In this document: positions 1-5,450 of the stretch, piece after piece | How the letters are laid out: every line of letters begins with the position of its first letter | How positions within the stretch are numbered: position 1 is the first letter of the stretch | Source: a virus | DNA length: 31,614 nucleotides | IMG/VR virus record: IMGVR_UViG_3300006100_000046 | Span: 1 to 31,614 of that record | Reading direction: 5' to 3' (one strand) | Made by a program: the position numbers and the translations under genes | The notes under the pieces: generated by a model | Told to the model about the DNA's origin: nothing | Database searches by the model: none | What the model saw: only the letters and a program-made list of their open reading frames with translations

Positions 1-86
1 GATGTGTAGGAAAATTGGTAACCCCAGGAGACTGTAAATCTTCCGTCGTAATGGCATTGTTGGTTCAAGTCCAACCTCATCCACCA
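1..86 (+). tRNA. tRNA-Tyr(GTA), 5' base missing
   Basis: Long-variable-arm tRNA with anticodon loop CTGTAAA (anticodon GTA, Tyr), a T-loop TTCAAGT and an encoded CCA end. The 3' acceptor strand CTCATCC needs a 5' strand GGATGTG, so the first G lies one base before the window. There is one T-T mismatch in the acceptor stem. It opens the visible part of the tRNA array. Confidence 0.9.
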
Positions 87-108
87 AATTAAAAAGAAAG
101 GAAACATA

Positions 109-486
109 ATGAACTATTATGATTATCACGCAGCTGCTAAAATTGCAGATATGGTAGGTAAAGCTTTTACCAAAGTAACTGCCAGTGAAAACACATTGAC
201 CTTTGAAAACGATGTAGACCGTTATGTTTTCTTTCATATGCAAGACTGTTGCGAAACAGTTGGGATTGAAGACATTGTAGGTGACTTGAGTGATTTGGAA
301 GGTGCTCCATTGGTAGTAGCCGAAGAAGTCGACGGAGAAACTCCTGCTGACTTTGAAGCATACGAAAGTTATACTTGGACATTTTACAAGTTTGCTACTC
401 GCAAGGGTTATGTAGATGTAAGATGGTTAGGTGAATCAAACGGCTACTATAGCGAAAGAGTAGACTTGGGATATGAAAAAGTCTAA
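109..486 (+). CDS. Conserved hypothetical protein (DUF7448-like)
   Basis: A 125-aa soluble protein with no signal peptide or membrane segment. An AAAGGAAA ribosome site lies a few bases before the ATG. The run YVFFHMQDCCETV, followed by EDIVGDLSDL, and the C-terminal YTWTFYKFATRKGYV ... WLGESNGYYSE match the pattern I remember for a small family of unknown function in phages and plasmids, catalogued I believe as DUF7448. The paired cysteines and the aromatic-rich C-terminus are the recognisable parts. It sits between tRNA-Tyr and tRNA-Arg, so it is probably transcribed with the array. No biochemical role is known to me, and the family assignment is from memory. Confidence 0.85.
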   Translation: MNYYDYHAAAKIADMVGKAFTKVTASENTLTFENDVDRYVFFHMQDCCETVGIEDIVGDLSDLEGAPLVVAEEVDGETPADFEAYESYTWTFYKFATRKGYVDVRWLGESNGYYSERVDLGYEKV

Positions 487-494
487 GATACTCT

Positions 495-571
495 CGGCCT
501 TTAGCTCAACTGGATAGAGTTCTGGTCTTCGAAACCAGCGGTTGGCGGTTCGACTCCGTCAAGGCCGACCA
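495..571 (+). tRNA. tRNA-Arg(TCG)
   Basis: Full 77-nt cloverleaf. The acceptor CGGCCTT pairs with AAGGCCG, the D-stem GCTC with GAGT, the anticodon stem CTGGT/ACCAG encloses loop CTTCGAA (TCG), and the T-loop is TTCGACT. CCA is encoded. It reads CGA. Confidence 0.93.
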
Positions 572-584
572 AACTGTTTAATTT

Positions 585-659
585 AGCCGCGTAGCTCAGT
601 GGTAGAGCATTCGCTTGATAAGCGAAGGGTCGTTGGATCGTTCCCAACCGTGGCTACCA
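585..659 (+). tRNA. tRNA-Ile(GAT)
   Basis: 75-nt cloverleaf. Acceptor AGCCGCG/CGTGGCT has one G-T pair, the anticodon stem TTCGC/GCGAA encloses loop TTGATAA (GAT), and CCA is encoded. The T-loop is ATCGTTC instead of the usual TTCGANN: position 54 is A and the conserved TTC is shifted, which is odd for a functional tRNA. Confidence 0.9.
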
Positions 660-676
660 ATTTTTAGGAAAATCAA

Positions 677-829
677 ATGAAGATAACATTGAAACCGATC
701 GCCGCTCCACGTAACCCCTTCGTGAAGCTGGCACTATTTAAGAAAGCGGGTAGTCATACGAAAAGCAATAAAGCAATTCGTAGACAAGAAAACAGCAAAA
801 GGATCGTAGCTCAGTTGGTAGAGCAGTAG
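677..829 (+). CDS. Small basic protein overlapping tRNA-Lys
   Basis: A 50-aa ORF starting MKITLKPIAAPRNPF and rich in Lys/Arg. AGGA lies seven bases before the ATG. It fills the whole gap between tRNA-Ile and tRNA-Lys, and its last ten codons run into tRNA-Lys: the stop TAG (827-829) is at the end of the D-stem. I recall similar short basic proteins in other large phages but cannot name a function. Charge and size would suit nucleic-acid binding, which is inference. The ribosome site and the filled gap favour a real gene. Confidence 0.6.
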   Translation: MKITLKPIAAPRNPFVKLALFKKAGSHTKSNKAIRRQENSKRIVAQLVEQ

Positions 830-875
830 ACTTTTAATCTATTGGTCCCGAGTTCGAATCTCGGCGGTCCTACCA
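800..875 (+). tRNA. tRNA-Lys(TTT)
   Basis: 76-nt cloverleaf. Acceptor AGGATCG/CGGTCCT, D-stem GCTC/GAGC, anticodon loop CTTTTAA (TTT), T-stem CCGAG/CTCGG, CCA encoded. The first 30 bases are also the end of the upstream small CDS. Confidence 0.94.
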
Positions 876-935
876 TATAAAAACACATTCGTAACCAAAT
901 GGGAGTGAAAAGTCCGCGGGGGGTGTGTTTCTATA
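876..935 (+). other. Stem-loop filling the Lys-Met tRNA spacer
   Basis: TATA-A-AAACACA (876-887) pairs with TGTGTTT-C-TATA (924-935): 11 base pairs with one A-C mismatch, closing a 36-nt G-rich loop. The stem begins at the base after the tRNA-Lys CCA and ends one base before tRNA-Met, so it spans the spacer exactly. It may be an RNA processing element or a small RNA. No T-loop is present, so it is not a tRNA. Confidence 0.45.
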
Positions 936-936
936 T

Positions 937-1012
937 GGTAATATAGCTCAGTTGGTAGAGCAGTGGCTTCATACGCCGCCTGTCAGTAGTTCGATTCTAC
1001 TTATTACCACCA
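937..1012 (+). tRNA. tRNA with CAT anticodon (Met or Ile2)
   Basis: 76-nt cloverleaf. Acceptor GGTAATA/TATTACC, D-stem GCTC/GAGC, anticodon stem GTGGC/GCCGC with loop TTCATAC (CAT), T-stem AGTAG/CTACT, CCA encoded. The anticodon stem lacks the three G-C pairs of an initiator. It could be elongator Met, or Ile2 whose C34 is modified to lysidine by TilS; sequence alone does not decide. Confidence 0.92.
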
Positions 1013-1018
1013 AATTGT

Positions 1019-1092
1019 TGGCTCATAGTGAAATGGTATCACAACAGATTTTGATTCTGCTATCCTAGGTTCGATTCCTAGTGGGCCTGCCA
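1019..1092 (+). tRNA. tRNA-Gln(TTG)
   Basis: 74-nt cloverleaf with anticodon loop TTTTGAT (TTG), T-stem CTAGG/CCTAG, discriminator G and encoded CCA. The first pair of the acceptor is U-U, in keeping with the weak 1-72 pair typical of Gln tRNAs. Confidence 0.92.
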
Positions 1093-1125
1093 AATATTAT
1101 GCTATATATAGTATGTGAAGAAATT

Positions 1126-1210
1126 GCGGGCGTGTCGTAATTGGTAGCCGAGATGGTCTTAGAAGCCATTACCGTAAGGTGTGTGAGTTCGAGTCTCACC
1201 GCCCGCACCA
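1126..1210 (+). tRNA. tRNA-Leu(TAG)
   Basis: 85-nt class II tRNA. Perfect acceptor GCGGGCG/CGCCCGC, anticodon stem ATGGT/GCCAT with loop CTTAGAA (TAG), a long variable arm built on ACC-GTAA-GGT, T-stem GTGAG/CTCAC, discriminator A and encoded CCA. It reads CUA. Confidence 0.94.
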
Positions 1211-1218
1211 CAGTAAAT

Positions 1219-1505
1219 GCGAGTATGGCGAAATAGGTAGACGCAACAGACTTAAGAGTAAAATTTGAGTGCCTTATTGGAAACGATAAGAGTAGAACCT
1301 GTCAAATTCGGTGAAAGCTGTAAAATGCTAATACCGAGCGAAGCCCAAAAGGGAACGTGTAGAGACTAGACGGCAGGAACCTAAAGCGTAAGCAATGGTT
1401 AAGGTATAGTCCAGACCACAAACTGTAAGGGTAGTGAAAACTATAGTGGTAAGAAAATCTGTCGGGAGAAATCCCATCCCGGTTCGATTCCGGGTACTCG
1501 CACCA
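1219..1505 (+). tRNA. tRNA-Leu(TAA), interrupted by a group I intron
   Basis: The 5' exon is 1219-1253 and the 3' exon 1454-1505. Joined, they give a class II tRNA with acceptor GCGAGTA/TACTCGC, anticodon stem CAGA/TCTG and loop CTTAAAA (anticodon TAA), variable-arm pair GGGA/TCCC, T-stem CCCGG/CCGGG, A73 and CCA. The break is after U34 in the anticodon, the same site as the well-known cyanobacterial and plastid tRNA-Leu(UAA) intron. Without splicing this tRNA cannot decode UUA. Confidence 0.93.
1254..1453 (+). ncRNA. Group I self-splicing intron in tRNA-Leu(UAA)
   Basis: A 200-nt intron without an ORF. The 5' exon end ACTT can pair with GAGT at 1267-1270 to form P1, giving the required U-G pair at the splice site. 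P2 is a 7-bp hairpin with a GAAA tetraloop (1273-1290). The segment AGAGACTAGACGGCAGGAACC (1339-1359 approximately) is the P7/P8 core block, very similar to the cyanobacterial intron, and its P7 partner TAGTCC lies near 1417-1422. P9 holds TAGT-GAAA-ACTA (1432-1443). The intron ends in G (1453), the expected omega-G. It should self-splice with a guanosine cofactor. The fold was drawn by eye. Confidence 0.9.
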
Positions 1506-1512
1506 TTATATA

Positions 1513-1587
1513 CTGGCGTTAGTTCAATGGATAGAACAGTAACCTTCTAAGTTATCAATAGAGGTTCGATTCCTCTACGCCGGACCA
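1513..1587 (+). tRNA. tRNA-Arg(TCT)
   Basis: 75-nt cloverleaf. Acceptor CTGGCGT/ACGCCGG, D-stem GTTC/GAAC, anticodon stem GTAAC/GTTAT with loop CTTCTAA (TCT), T-stem AGAGG/CCTCT, CCA encoded. It reads AGA. Confidence 0.94.
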
Positions 1588-1588
1588 A

Positions 1589-1753
1589 TCAAAGATTATT
1601 TACAAACCGTAGTGCTTTATTGATATCACTGAAATACTGTAATTCAAAGTAAGTGTTGTCGTAGATATCTTGTACCATAACACAACATATACCGTCATTG
1701 TAAGACAAGTGGAAATGTAGGCCGCTTGGTGTTAGATTATCGTAAGTTCTCAC
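1589..1753 (-). CDS. Small hypothetical protein inside the tRNA array
   Basis: A 54-aa minus-strand reading frame starting with GTG and ending exactly after tRNA-Arg(TCT). It has a protein-like composition (LHFHLSYNDGICCVMVQD, then YFELQYFSDINKALRFV). No Shine-Dalgarno is visible. Five bases before the GTG lies TATAAATA (1766-1759, minus strand), a T4-late-type -10 box, so the mRNA would start at or next to the GTG and be leaderless. The same TATAAATA-N5-GTG arrangement precedes the minus-strand gene near 24.2 kb, which supports both. It is the only gene on this strand within the array. I do not recognise the family. Confidence 0.5.
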   Translation of the reverse strand: MRTYDNLTPSGLHFHLSYNDGICCVMVQDIYDNTYFELQYFSDINKALRFVNNL

Positions 1754-1765
1754 AAAAATATTTAT

Positions 1766-1845
1766 ACCCCCATAGACAAATTGGTAAAGTCACTCTCCTC
1801 AAAAGGGAGTAATCTGTCTCAGTTCGAATCTGAGTGGGGGCACCA
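1766..1845 (+). tRNA. tRNA with CAA anticodon (Leu)
   Basis: 80-nt tRNA. Anticodon stem CTCTC/GGGAG with loop CTCAAAA (CAA), T-stem CTCAG/CTGAG, CCA encoded. Two oddities: the first acceptor pair is A-C, and the variable region has only about eight bases although Leu tRNAs normally have a long arm. Its 5' end overlaps the TATTTATA box of the minus-strand gene. Charging with Leu is inferred from the anticodon only. Confidence 0.82.
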
Positions 1846-1850
1846 AATCA

Positions 1851-1942
1851 GGAAGTGTGGTAGAGTCCGGTTGATTGCAACAGTCTTAAAAACTATCGAG
1901 CACGCAAGTGTTCCGTGAGTTCGAATCTCACCACTTCCGCCA
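1851..1942 (+). tRNA. Class II tRNA with TAA anticodon (Leu by anticodon, mixed identity)
   Basis: 92-nt tRNA. Acceptor GGAAGTG/CACTTCC, anticodon stem ACAGT/ACTAT (one C-A mismatch) with loop CTTAAAA (TAA), variable arm GAGCAC-GCAA-GTGTTC, T-stem GTGAG/CTCAC, CCA encoded. The discriminator is G and the acceptor resembles the neighbouring tRNA-Ser, while the D-loop looks more Leu-like. It duplicates the UAA anticodon of the intron-containing gene but has no intron. Confidence 0.8.
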
Positions 1943-1950
1943 AGAAACAG

Positions 1951-1979
1951 TTGACACAGGTCTGTGTTGACTATATAAT
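1951..1979 (+). promoter_or_regulatory. Consensus sigma70-type promoter within the tRNA array
   Basis: TTGACA (1951-1956), exactly 17 bases, then TATAAT (1974-1979): a perfect consensus. An inverted repeat ACACAG-GT-CTGTGT (1954-1967) overlaps the -35 box and spacer and may be an operator. It would drive the second half of the array from tRNA-Ser(GCT) onward. Confidence 0.85.
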
Positions 1980-2030
1980 ATAGCATATACTAACATAAGC
2001 AAAGTAAAGAAAAAATTATACACAGAATTC

Positions 2031-2122
2031 GGAAACGTGGCCGAGTGGCCGAAGGCAGCAGGTTGCTAACCTGTCGTACGTAGTAATATGTACCGTGAGT
2101 TCGAATCTCACCGTTTCCGCCA
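2031..2122 (+). tRNA. tRNA-Ser(GCT)
   Basis: 92-nt class II tRNA. Acceptor GGAAACG/CGTTTCC, D-stem GCC/GGC, anticodon stem CAGG/CCTG with loop TTGCTAA (GCT), long variable arm, T-stem GTGAG/CTCAC, discriminator G, CCA encoded. Confidence 0.95.
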
Positions 2123-2135
2123 ATGTATAGTTTTT

Positions 2136-2210
2136 GCCCGATTAGCTCAGAGGTAGAGCAACCGCCTTGTAAGCGGTAGGTCGTCTGTTCGATTCAGACA
2201 TTGGGCACCA
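2136..2210 (+). tRNA. tRNA-Thr(TGT)
   Basis: 75-nt cloverleaf. Acceptor GCCCGAT/ATTGGGC, D-stem GCTC/GAGC, anticodon stem ACCGC/GCGGT with loop CTTGTAA (TGT), T-stem GTCTG/CAGAC, CCA encoded. Confidence 0.95.
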
Positions 2211-2218
2211 AGTTAGTT

Positions 2219-2292
2219 GCGGGATTAGTTTATTGGTAAAACAGAACCTTGCCAAGGTCCAGTGACCAGTTCGATTCTGGTATCCCGCTCCA
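2219..2292 (+). tRNA. tRNA-Gly(GCC)
   Basis: 74-nt cloverleaf. Acceptor GCGGGAT/ATCCCGC, D-stem GTTT/AAAC, anticodon stem GAACC/GGTCC with loop TTGCCAA (GCC), T-stem ACCAG/CTGGT, discriminator T, CCA encoded. Confidence 0.93.
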
Positions 2293-2296
2293 AATT

Positions 2297-2869
2297 GCAT
2301 CGTTAACTCAGTTGGTATAAAAACATAGACCTATGCTAAATATATGTGGAGGTCTATACTATGCCAAGTGGAATAAAAGGAAGCAACAGAAAATATAGTT
2401 GCCTATATTGTAATAAAGAAAACCTGTGGGGACATAGCAAAATTAATAAATTTTGTAATAATGTGTGCCAAGGACAATACAAATGGGAAAACGAAACTAT
2501 AGATAGAATCGAAAAAGGTGAGGTTCCGGGAGGATCACCTTCTCTAAAAAAATACTTAATAGAAAAGTTTGGAGAAAAGTGTTTCGAATGTGGACAAGAA
2601 AGTATTTGGAATAACAAGTCTCTGGTGCTACAATTAGATCACATAGACGGTGATAGTGATAACAACTATCCAATGAATTTAAGATTACTTTGCCCAAACT
2701 GCCATACTCAAACAGAAAATTTTGGCAGTAAAGGTAAAGGAAGCAGATACAAGAAGATTACAAAGCGTAATCAGTATTTGAGAGAATATAAGAGCCTGGG
2801 TGCGTAGAGAGGTGATACGTCTCCTTTACACGGAGAGCGATACTGGTTCGAGTCTCTCACGATGCACCA
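2297..2869 (+). tRNA. tRNA-Val(TAC), split by an HNH gene
   Basis: The 5' part (2297-2318) gives acceptor GCATCGT and D-arm ACTCAGTTGGTA. The 3' part (about 2806-2869) gives anticodon stem TCTCC/GGAGA with loop TTTACAC (TAC, Val), T-loop TTCGAGT, acceptor ACGATGC (perfect partner of the 5' strand) and CCA. About 490 bases with the HNH gene lie between. The joined molecule is imperfect: about eight extra bases between the D-stem and anticodon stem, and a T-stem with only two pairs. The flanks of the ORF are too short for a group I core. It may be a disrupted pseudogene or need unusual processing. Confidence 0.65.
2361..2807 (+). CDS. HNH endonuclease (homing type)
   Basis: A 148-aa protein. 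I chose the ATG at 2361 because a strong GGAGG (2348-2352) lies eight bases before it; an in-frame GTG at 2346 lies upstream of that site. It has three zinc-knuckle-like cysteine pairs (CLYC near residue 14, CNNVC near 32, CFEC near 74) and then an HNH core LDHIDGD (about 91-97), an Asn-containing NNYPMNLRLLC segment and CPNCH (about 111). This is the usual layout of phage HNH nucleases that cut DNA and spread by homing. A short inverted repeat (ATAGACC ... GGTCTAT) can fold the ribosome site into a hairpin. It lies inside a tRNA-Val gene, so it probably arrived by invasion of that gene. Confidence 0.88.
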   Translation: MPSGIKGSNRKYSCLYCNKENLWGHSKINKFCNNVCQGQYKWENETIDRIEKGEVPGGSPSLKKYLIEKFGEKCFECGQESIWNNKSLVLQLDHIDGDSDNNYPMNLRLLCPNCHTQTENFGSKGKGSRYKKITKRNQYLREYKSLGA

Positions 2870-2874
2870 AGTAA

Positions 2875-2948
2875 GTCTTGCTAGTGTAACGGCAGCATAC
2901 CGGTCTCCAAAACCGTTGGTCGGGGTTCGAATCCCTGGCAGGACGCCA
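2875..2948 (+). tRNA. tRNA-Trp(CCA)
   Basis: 74-nt cloverleaf. Acceptor GTCTTGC/GCAGGAC, D-stem GTGT/GCAT, anticodon stem CCGGT/ACCGT with loop CTCCAAA (CCA), T-loop TTCGAAT, discriminator G, CCA encoded. It is the last tRNA of the array. Confidence 0.93.
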
Positions 2949-2956
2949 TAAACCTG

Positions 2957-2964
2957 TGTAAATA
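2957..2964 (+). promoter_or_regulatory. T4-late-like promoter box, leaderless start
   Basis: TGTAAATA with only four bases before the ATG at 2969. In T4 late promoters transcription starts about six bases after this box, which would fall on the start codon. No Shine-Dalgarno is seen for the gene. Confidence 0.5.
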
Positions 2965-2968
2965 TATA

Positions 2969-3763
2969 ATGAAATTAAATGTTGTTTTACGCACTTGTGA
3001 TCGTACAAGTTTACAAAGCGATCGTATCGTACCTAAAAATGAGTGTGTATGGCGATGCCTGAATTCTCTGAGTAGAAGTTTAGAAAAATCCAAAGTAGAT
3101 TTTCAATTGCACATAGTAGACGATTATTCAAGTGCAGAAACAGTTGATAAAATACAAACTATTGCTCCCAAGGGCACAACATTTGATTTACTACCCGAAC
3201 GAGATCAAACTGGTCTCAATGGTAAACAAAAATCAAGATACTCAGTTAAACAGGCCTACGATTATATTCACCGGTTGCCCGAAAATGAATTGGTCTATAT
3301 AGTGGAAGATGACTACTTGCACTATCCTGACAGCATTAAACTTATGATTGCTGCTTATGAATATTTTGTTAGTCTTGATACTAGTATGAGTATAGGAATA
3401 TTCCCCCAAGATTTTAATCAGATGTACCCACATCCTGAAAATCCATTTAACCACGTATATGTAAGGCCTTGCATAGTACTTCCCGGGCCTGACCGTTACT
3501 ATAGAACCACTTGGTACACACAAGAATCTTTTTTAGTCGCCAAATCATTGATTACCAAATACCGAGATGGCTTTGATAAGCTATTGAAAATTGGCTCAGA
3601 TGATGTTTCATGGGAAGGCAGTAGTTTAAGTACAGTTTGGAATAAACCTGATGTTAAAATGTTAATGCCCTTGGGCACACACACAATACATTTAGGTGCT
3701 GAAAGAGACATATCTTTCTTTGTCAAAGATTGGCAAAAACTTTGGGAGCGAAATCGAGTATGA
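2969..3763 (+). CDS. Family 2-like (GT-A) glycosyltransferase
   Basis: A 264-aa protein without membrane segments. The N-terminus (MKLNVVLRTCDR, residues 1-12) is a beta strand leading into a nucleotide-sugar site; LHIVDDYSS near 47-55 and VYIVEDDYLHYP near 108-119 carry acidic clusters typical of GT-A folds, the second being the probable DxD-like metal site. It should transfer a sugar from a nucleotide donor to a surface or protein acceptor; donor and acceptor cannot be read from the sequence. Its stop overlaps the start of the UDP-galactopyranose mutase gene (ATGA), so the two are co-translated and a galactofuranose donor is a reasonable guess (inference). Confidence 0.8.
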   Translation: MKLNVVLRTCDRTSLQSDRIVPKNECVWRCLNSLSRSLEKSKVDFQLHIVDDYSSAETVDKIQTIAPKGTTFDLLPERDQTGLNGKQKSRYSVKQAYDYIHRLPENELVYIVEDDYLHYPDSIKLMIAAYEYFVSLDTSMSIGIFPQDFNQMYPHPENPFNHVYVRPCIVLPGPDRYYRTTWYTQESFLVAKSLITKYRDGFDKLLKIGSDDVSWEGSSLSTVWNKPDVKMLMPLGTHTIHLGAERDISFFVKDWQKLWERNRV

Positions 3764-4752
3764 ACTATTTGGTAGTCGGGGCAGGATTCAGTGGTGCCAC
3801 AGTTGCTAGAATGTTAGCAGAACAAGGGCACACTATCACAGTAATAGATCAACGTCCACACATTGGTGGTAATGCATACGATTATGTTGACCAATACGGT
3901 CTGAGAGTACACAAATACGGTCCTCATTTGTTTCACACCAGCAATAAAAAAGTTTATGATTGGTTGAGTAGATTCACCGAGTGGGTACCTTACGAACACT
4001 ATGGTAAAGCATTGTTAGCCGACGGTACTTATGTGCCTTGGCCCGCTAACCTAAATACCTTGGATCGTGTTCCTGCAGATGATTATGTCAAAACTTTTAT
4101 CGAACCTTACTCTACTAAAATGTGGGGCAAGTACTATAAAGAGTTAGATCCTGAAGTGTTGAATAGGGTCAGGATTCGCGATAATCGTGACAATCGGTAT
4201 TACGAAGATACTTATCAAGTGTTTCCTGCAAACGGGTACGAAGCATTGTTTACAAATATATTTGATCATCCAAACATCACAGTGAAATTGTCTACTCCGT
4301 TTGACCGAACATTGGAAACAGCGTTTGATCATACATTTAACAGTATGGCCATCGATGAATACTATGATTACTGTTACGGTGCATTGCCCTATCGTTCAAT
4401 AAAGTTTCATCATTATAGTTTGCCTGTGCCTCATTTGTTTCCTACTACAACTGTTAATTTTACTCACGACGGTCCTTACACCCGTGCTACAGAATGGAAA
4501 CACATTTCAGCACACGGAGAAAATCCCCACTATACATCAATCACCGTAGAAGAGCCCTGTGACCCGGCAGAAGTCAACGGAGAAAAATATTACCCAGTGC
4601 TGACTCCTGCAAATAAACTGTTGCATAAAAACTACAAAGCCATACCCAATGATCGTGTGACTTTTATTGGTAGATGCGGTAATTATGTCTACTTGGATAT
4701 GCATCAAGCAATATCTTCTGCTATGGCAATTGTTGACTATTATTCCAAATAG
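3760..4752 (+). CDS. glf: UDP-galactopyranose mutase
   Basis: Flavoenzyme that interconverts UDP-galactopyranose and UDP-galactofuranose, the donor for galactofuranose in O-antigens and capsules. The FAD-binding motif GAGFSG is at residues 7-12, followed by the IGGNAYD block and HKYGPHLFHT, both hallmarks of the family. TRATEWKHI is the equivalent of the conserved Arg/His region near the substrate. At 330 aa it is shorter than the usual 365-390. The start at 3760 is chosen because it overlaps the upstream stop as ATGA and because the FAD motif then sits at the expected distance from the N-terminus; an upstream in-frame ATG at 3730 would add ten residues and overlap the previous gene by 34 bases. 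It implies that the phage makes its own UDP-Galf. Confidence 0.95.
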   Translation: MNYLVVGAGFSGATVARMLAEQGHTITVIDQRPHIGGNAYDYVDQYGLRVHKYGPHLFHTSNKKVYDWLSRFTEWVPYEHYGKALLADGTYVPWPANLNTLDRVPADDYVKTFIEPYSTKMWGKYYKELDPEVLNRVRIRDNRDNRYYEDTYQVFPANGYEALFTNIFDHPNITVKLSTPFDRTLETAFDHTFNSMAIDEYYDYCYGALPYRSIKFHHYSLPVPHLFPTTTVNFTHDGPYTRATEWKHISAHGENPHYTSITVEEPCDPAEVNGEKYYPVLTPANKLLHKNYKAIPNDRVTFIGRCGNYVYLDMHQAISSAMAIVDYYSK

Positions 4753-4761
4753 TGTTATAAT
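4733..4761 (+). promoter_or_regulatory. Sigma70-type promoter, leaderless downstream gene
   Basis: TTGACT (4733-4738), 17 bases, TATAAT (4756-4761), overlapping the end of glf. The next ATG (4768) is six bases after the -10 box, the expected +1. An inverted repeat ACTATT-ATTCCA-AATAGT (4736-4753) covers the spacer. Confidence 0.75.
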
Positions 4762-4767
4762 AACAGT

Positions 4768-5244
4768 ATGGAAAAAATACAACCAAAACTTTATGTATTA
4801 ATCGGAGTACCGGCTAGCGGTAAAAGCACGTGGGTCAACGCCCAAAATTGGTCAAATGATTGTGCTATTGTCAGCACAGACTATTGGGTAGAGCGTGAAG
4901 CCAAGAGTCGAGGTGTTACTTATTCAGAAATTTTTGAAGAGTATATGCCTACTGCACTGGAGTTGATGCTTCATATGGTAGAACTTGCCTACGAAGAAGG
5001 TCGTGATATTATATGGGATCAAACCAGTACTACAGTATCCAGTCGTCTAAGAAAAATAAAGTTACTGCCCGATTACTATAAAATTGCGGTAGTGTGTAAA
5101 ACCCCGCCGATGAGTGAAATAATGACCAGAGTGAACAACAGACCTGGTAAAAATATTCCACGCGATGTGATTGTGAAAATGATTAAAAATTGGGAAGATC
5201 CTACCCTTGAAGAAGGATTTGACGAAATTTGGAATATAAACTAA
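4768..5244 (+). CDS. P-loop kinase, polynucleotide-kinase-like (AAA_33 type)
   Basis: A 158-aa single-domain P-loop protein. The Walker A motif GVPASGKST is at residues 13-21. VSTDYW (about 35-40) and DIIWDQTST (about 79-87) match the substrate and Walker-B-like positions of the zeta-toxin/PNK kinase group, and NRPGKNIPRDVI (about 127-138) carries the lid arginines. The closest family I know is the 5'-kinase half of T4 PseT polynucleotide kinase; there is no C-terminal phosphatase domain. It has its own promoter and apparently a leaderless message. The tRNA array and a metallophosphoesterase nearby make an RNA-end-repair role attractive, but the substrate could also be a small molecule. Confidence 0.8.
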   Translation: MEKIQPKLYVLIGVPASGKSTWVNAQNWSNDCAIVSTDYWVEREAKSRGVTYSEIFEEYMPTALELMLHMVELAYEEGRDIIWDQTSTTVSSRLRKIKLLPDYYKIAVVCKTPPMSEIMTRVNNRPGKNIPRDVIVKMIKNWEDPTLEEGFDEIWNIN

Positions 5245-5256
5245 AGGTGTAACATA

Positions 5257-5430
5257 ATGGCAGGCAAAGCGAAATCAGTTTACTTAACTGTAAACAAAAA
5301 AGGGTCCACAAAGACAGAGTTTACCAAAGTATTCTTTGATGCTAAAGCATACAACGAATTTGTTTCTACAGAAGAGTTTAAGGCTAAATGGCCCGTTGAA
5401 GAATATAACATAATAAAAGAAACCTATTAG
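5257..5430 (+). CDS. Small hypothetical protein
   Basis: A 57-aa protein starting MAGKAKSVYLTVNKKG, with a ribosome site AAAGGTG six to eight bases before the ATG. It is lysine-rich with alternating hydrophobic residues in the first half and ends in EEYNIIKETY. It has no cysteines or membrane segment. It lies 12 bases after the kinase and 20 before the phosphoesterase, in the same direction, so all three are probably one message. I do not recognise a family. Confidence 0.7.
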   Translation: MAGKAKSVYLTVNKKGSTKTEFTKVFFDAKAYNEFVSTEEFKAKWPVEEYNIIKETY

Positions 5431-5450
5431 TAAAATCAAAGGAGGCAACT

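Noticed and set aside
1851-1942. Ochre suppressor tRNA (anticodon TTA)
   Set aside because: A seven-base loop with a paired stem gives TAA; reading TTA would need an off-centre loop.
2297-2869. Group I intron or permuted tRNA at tRNA-Val
   Set aside because: Only about 40 bases flank the HNH gene on the 5' side, too few for a group I core, and the halves are in normal order.
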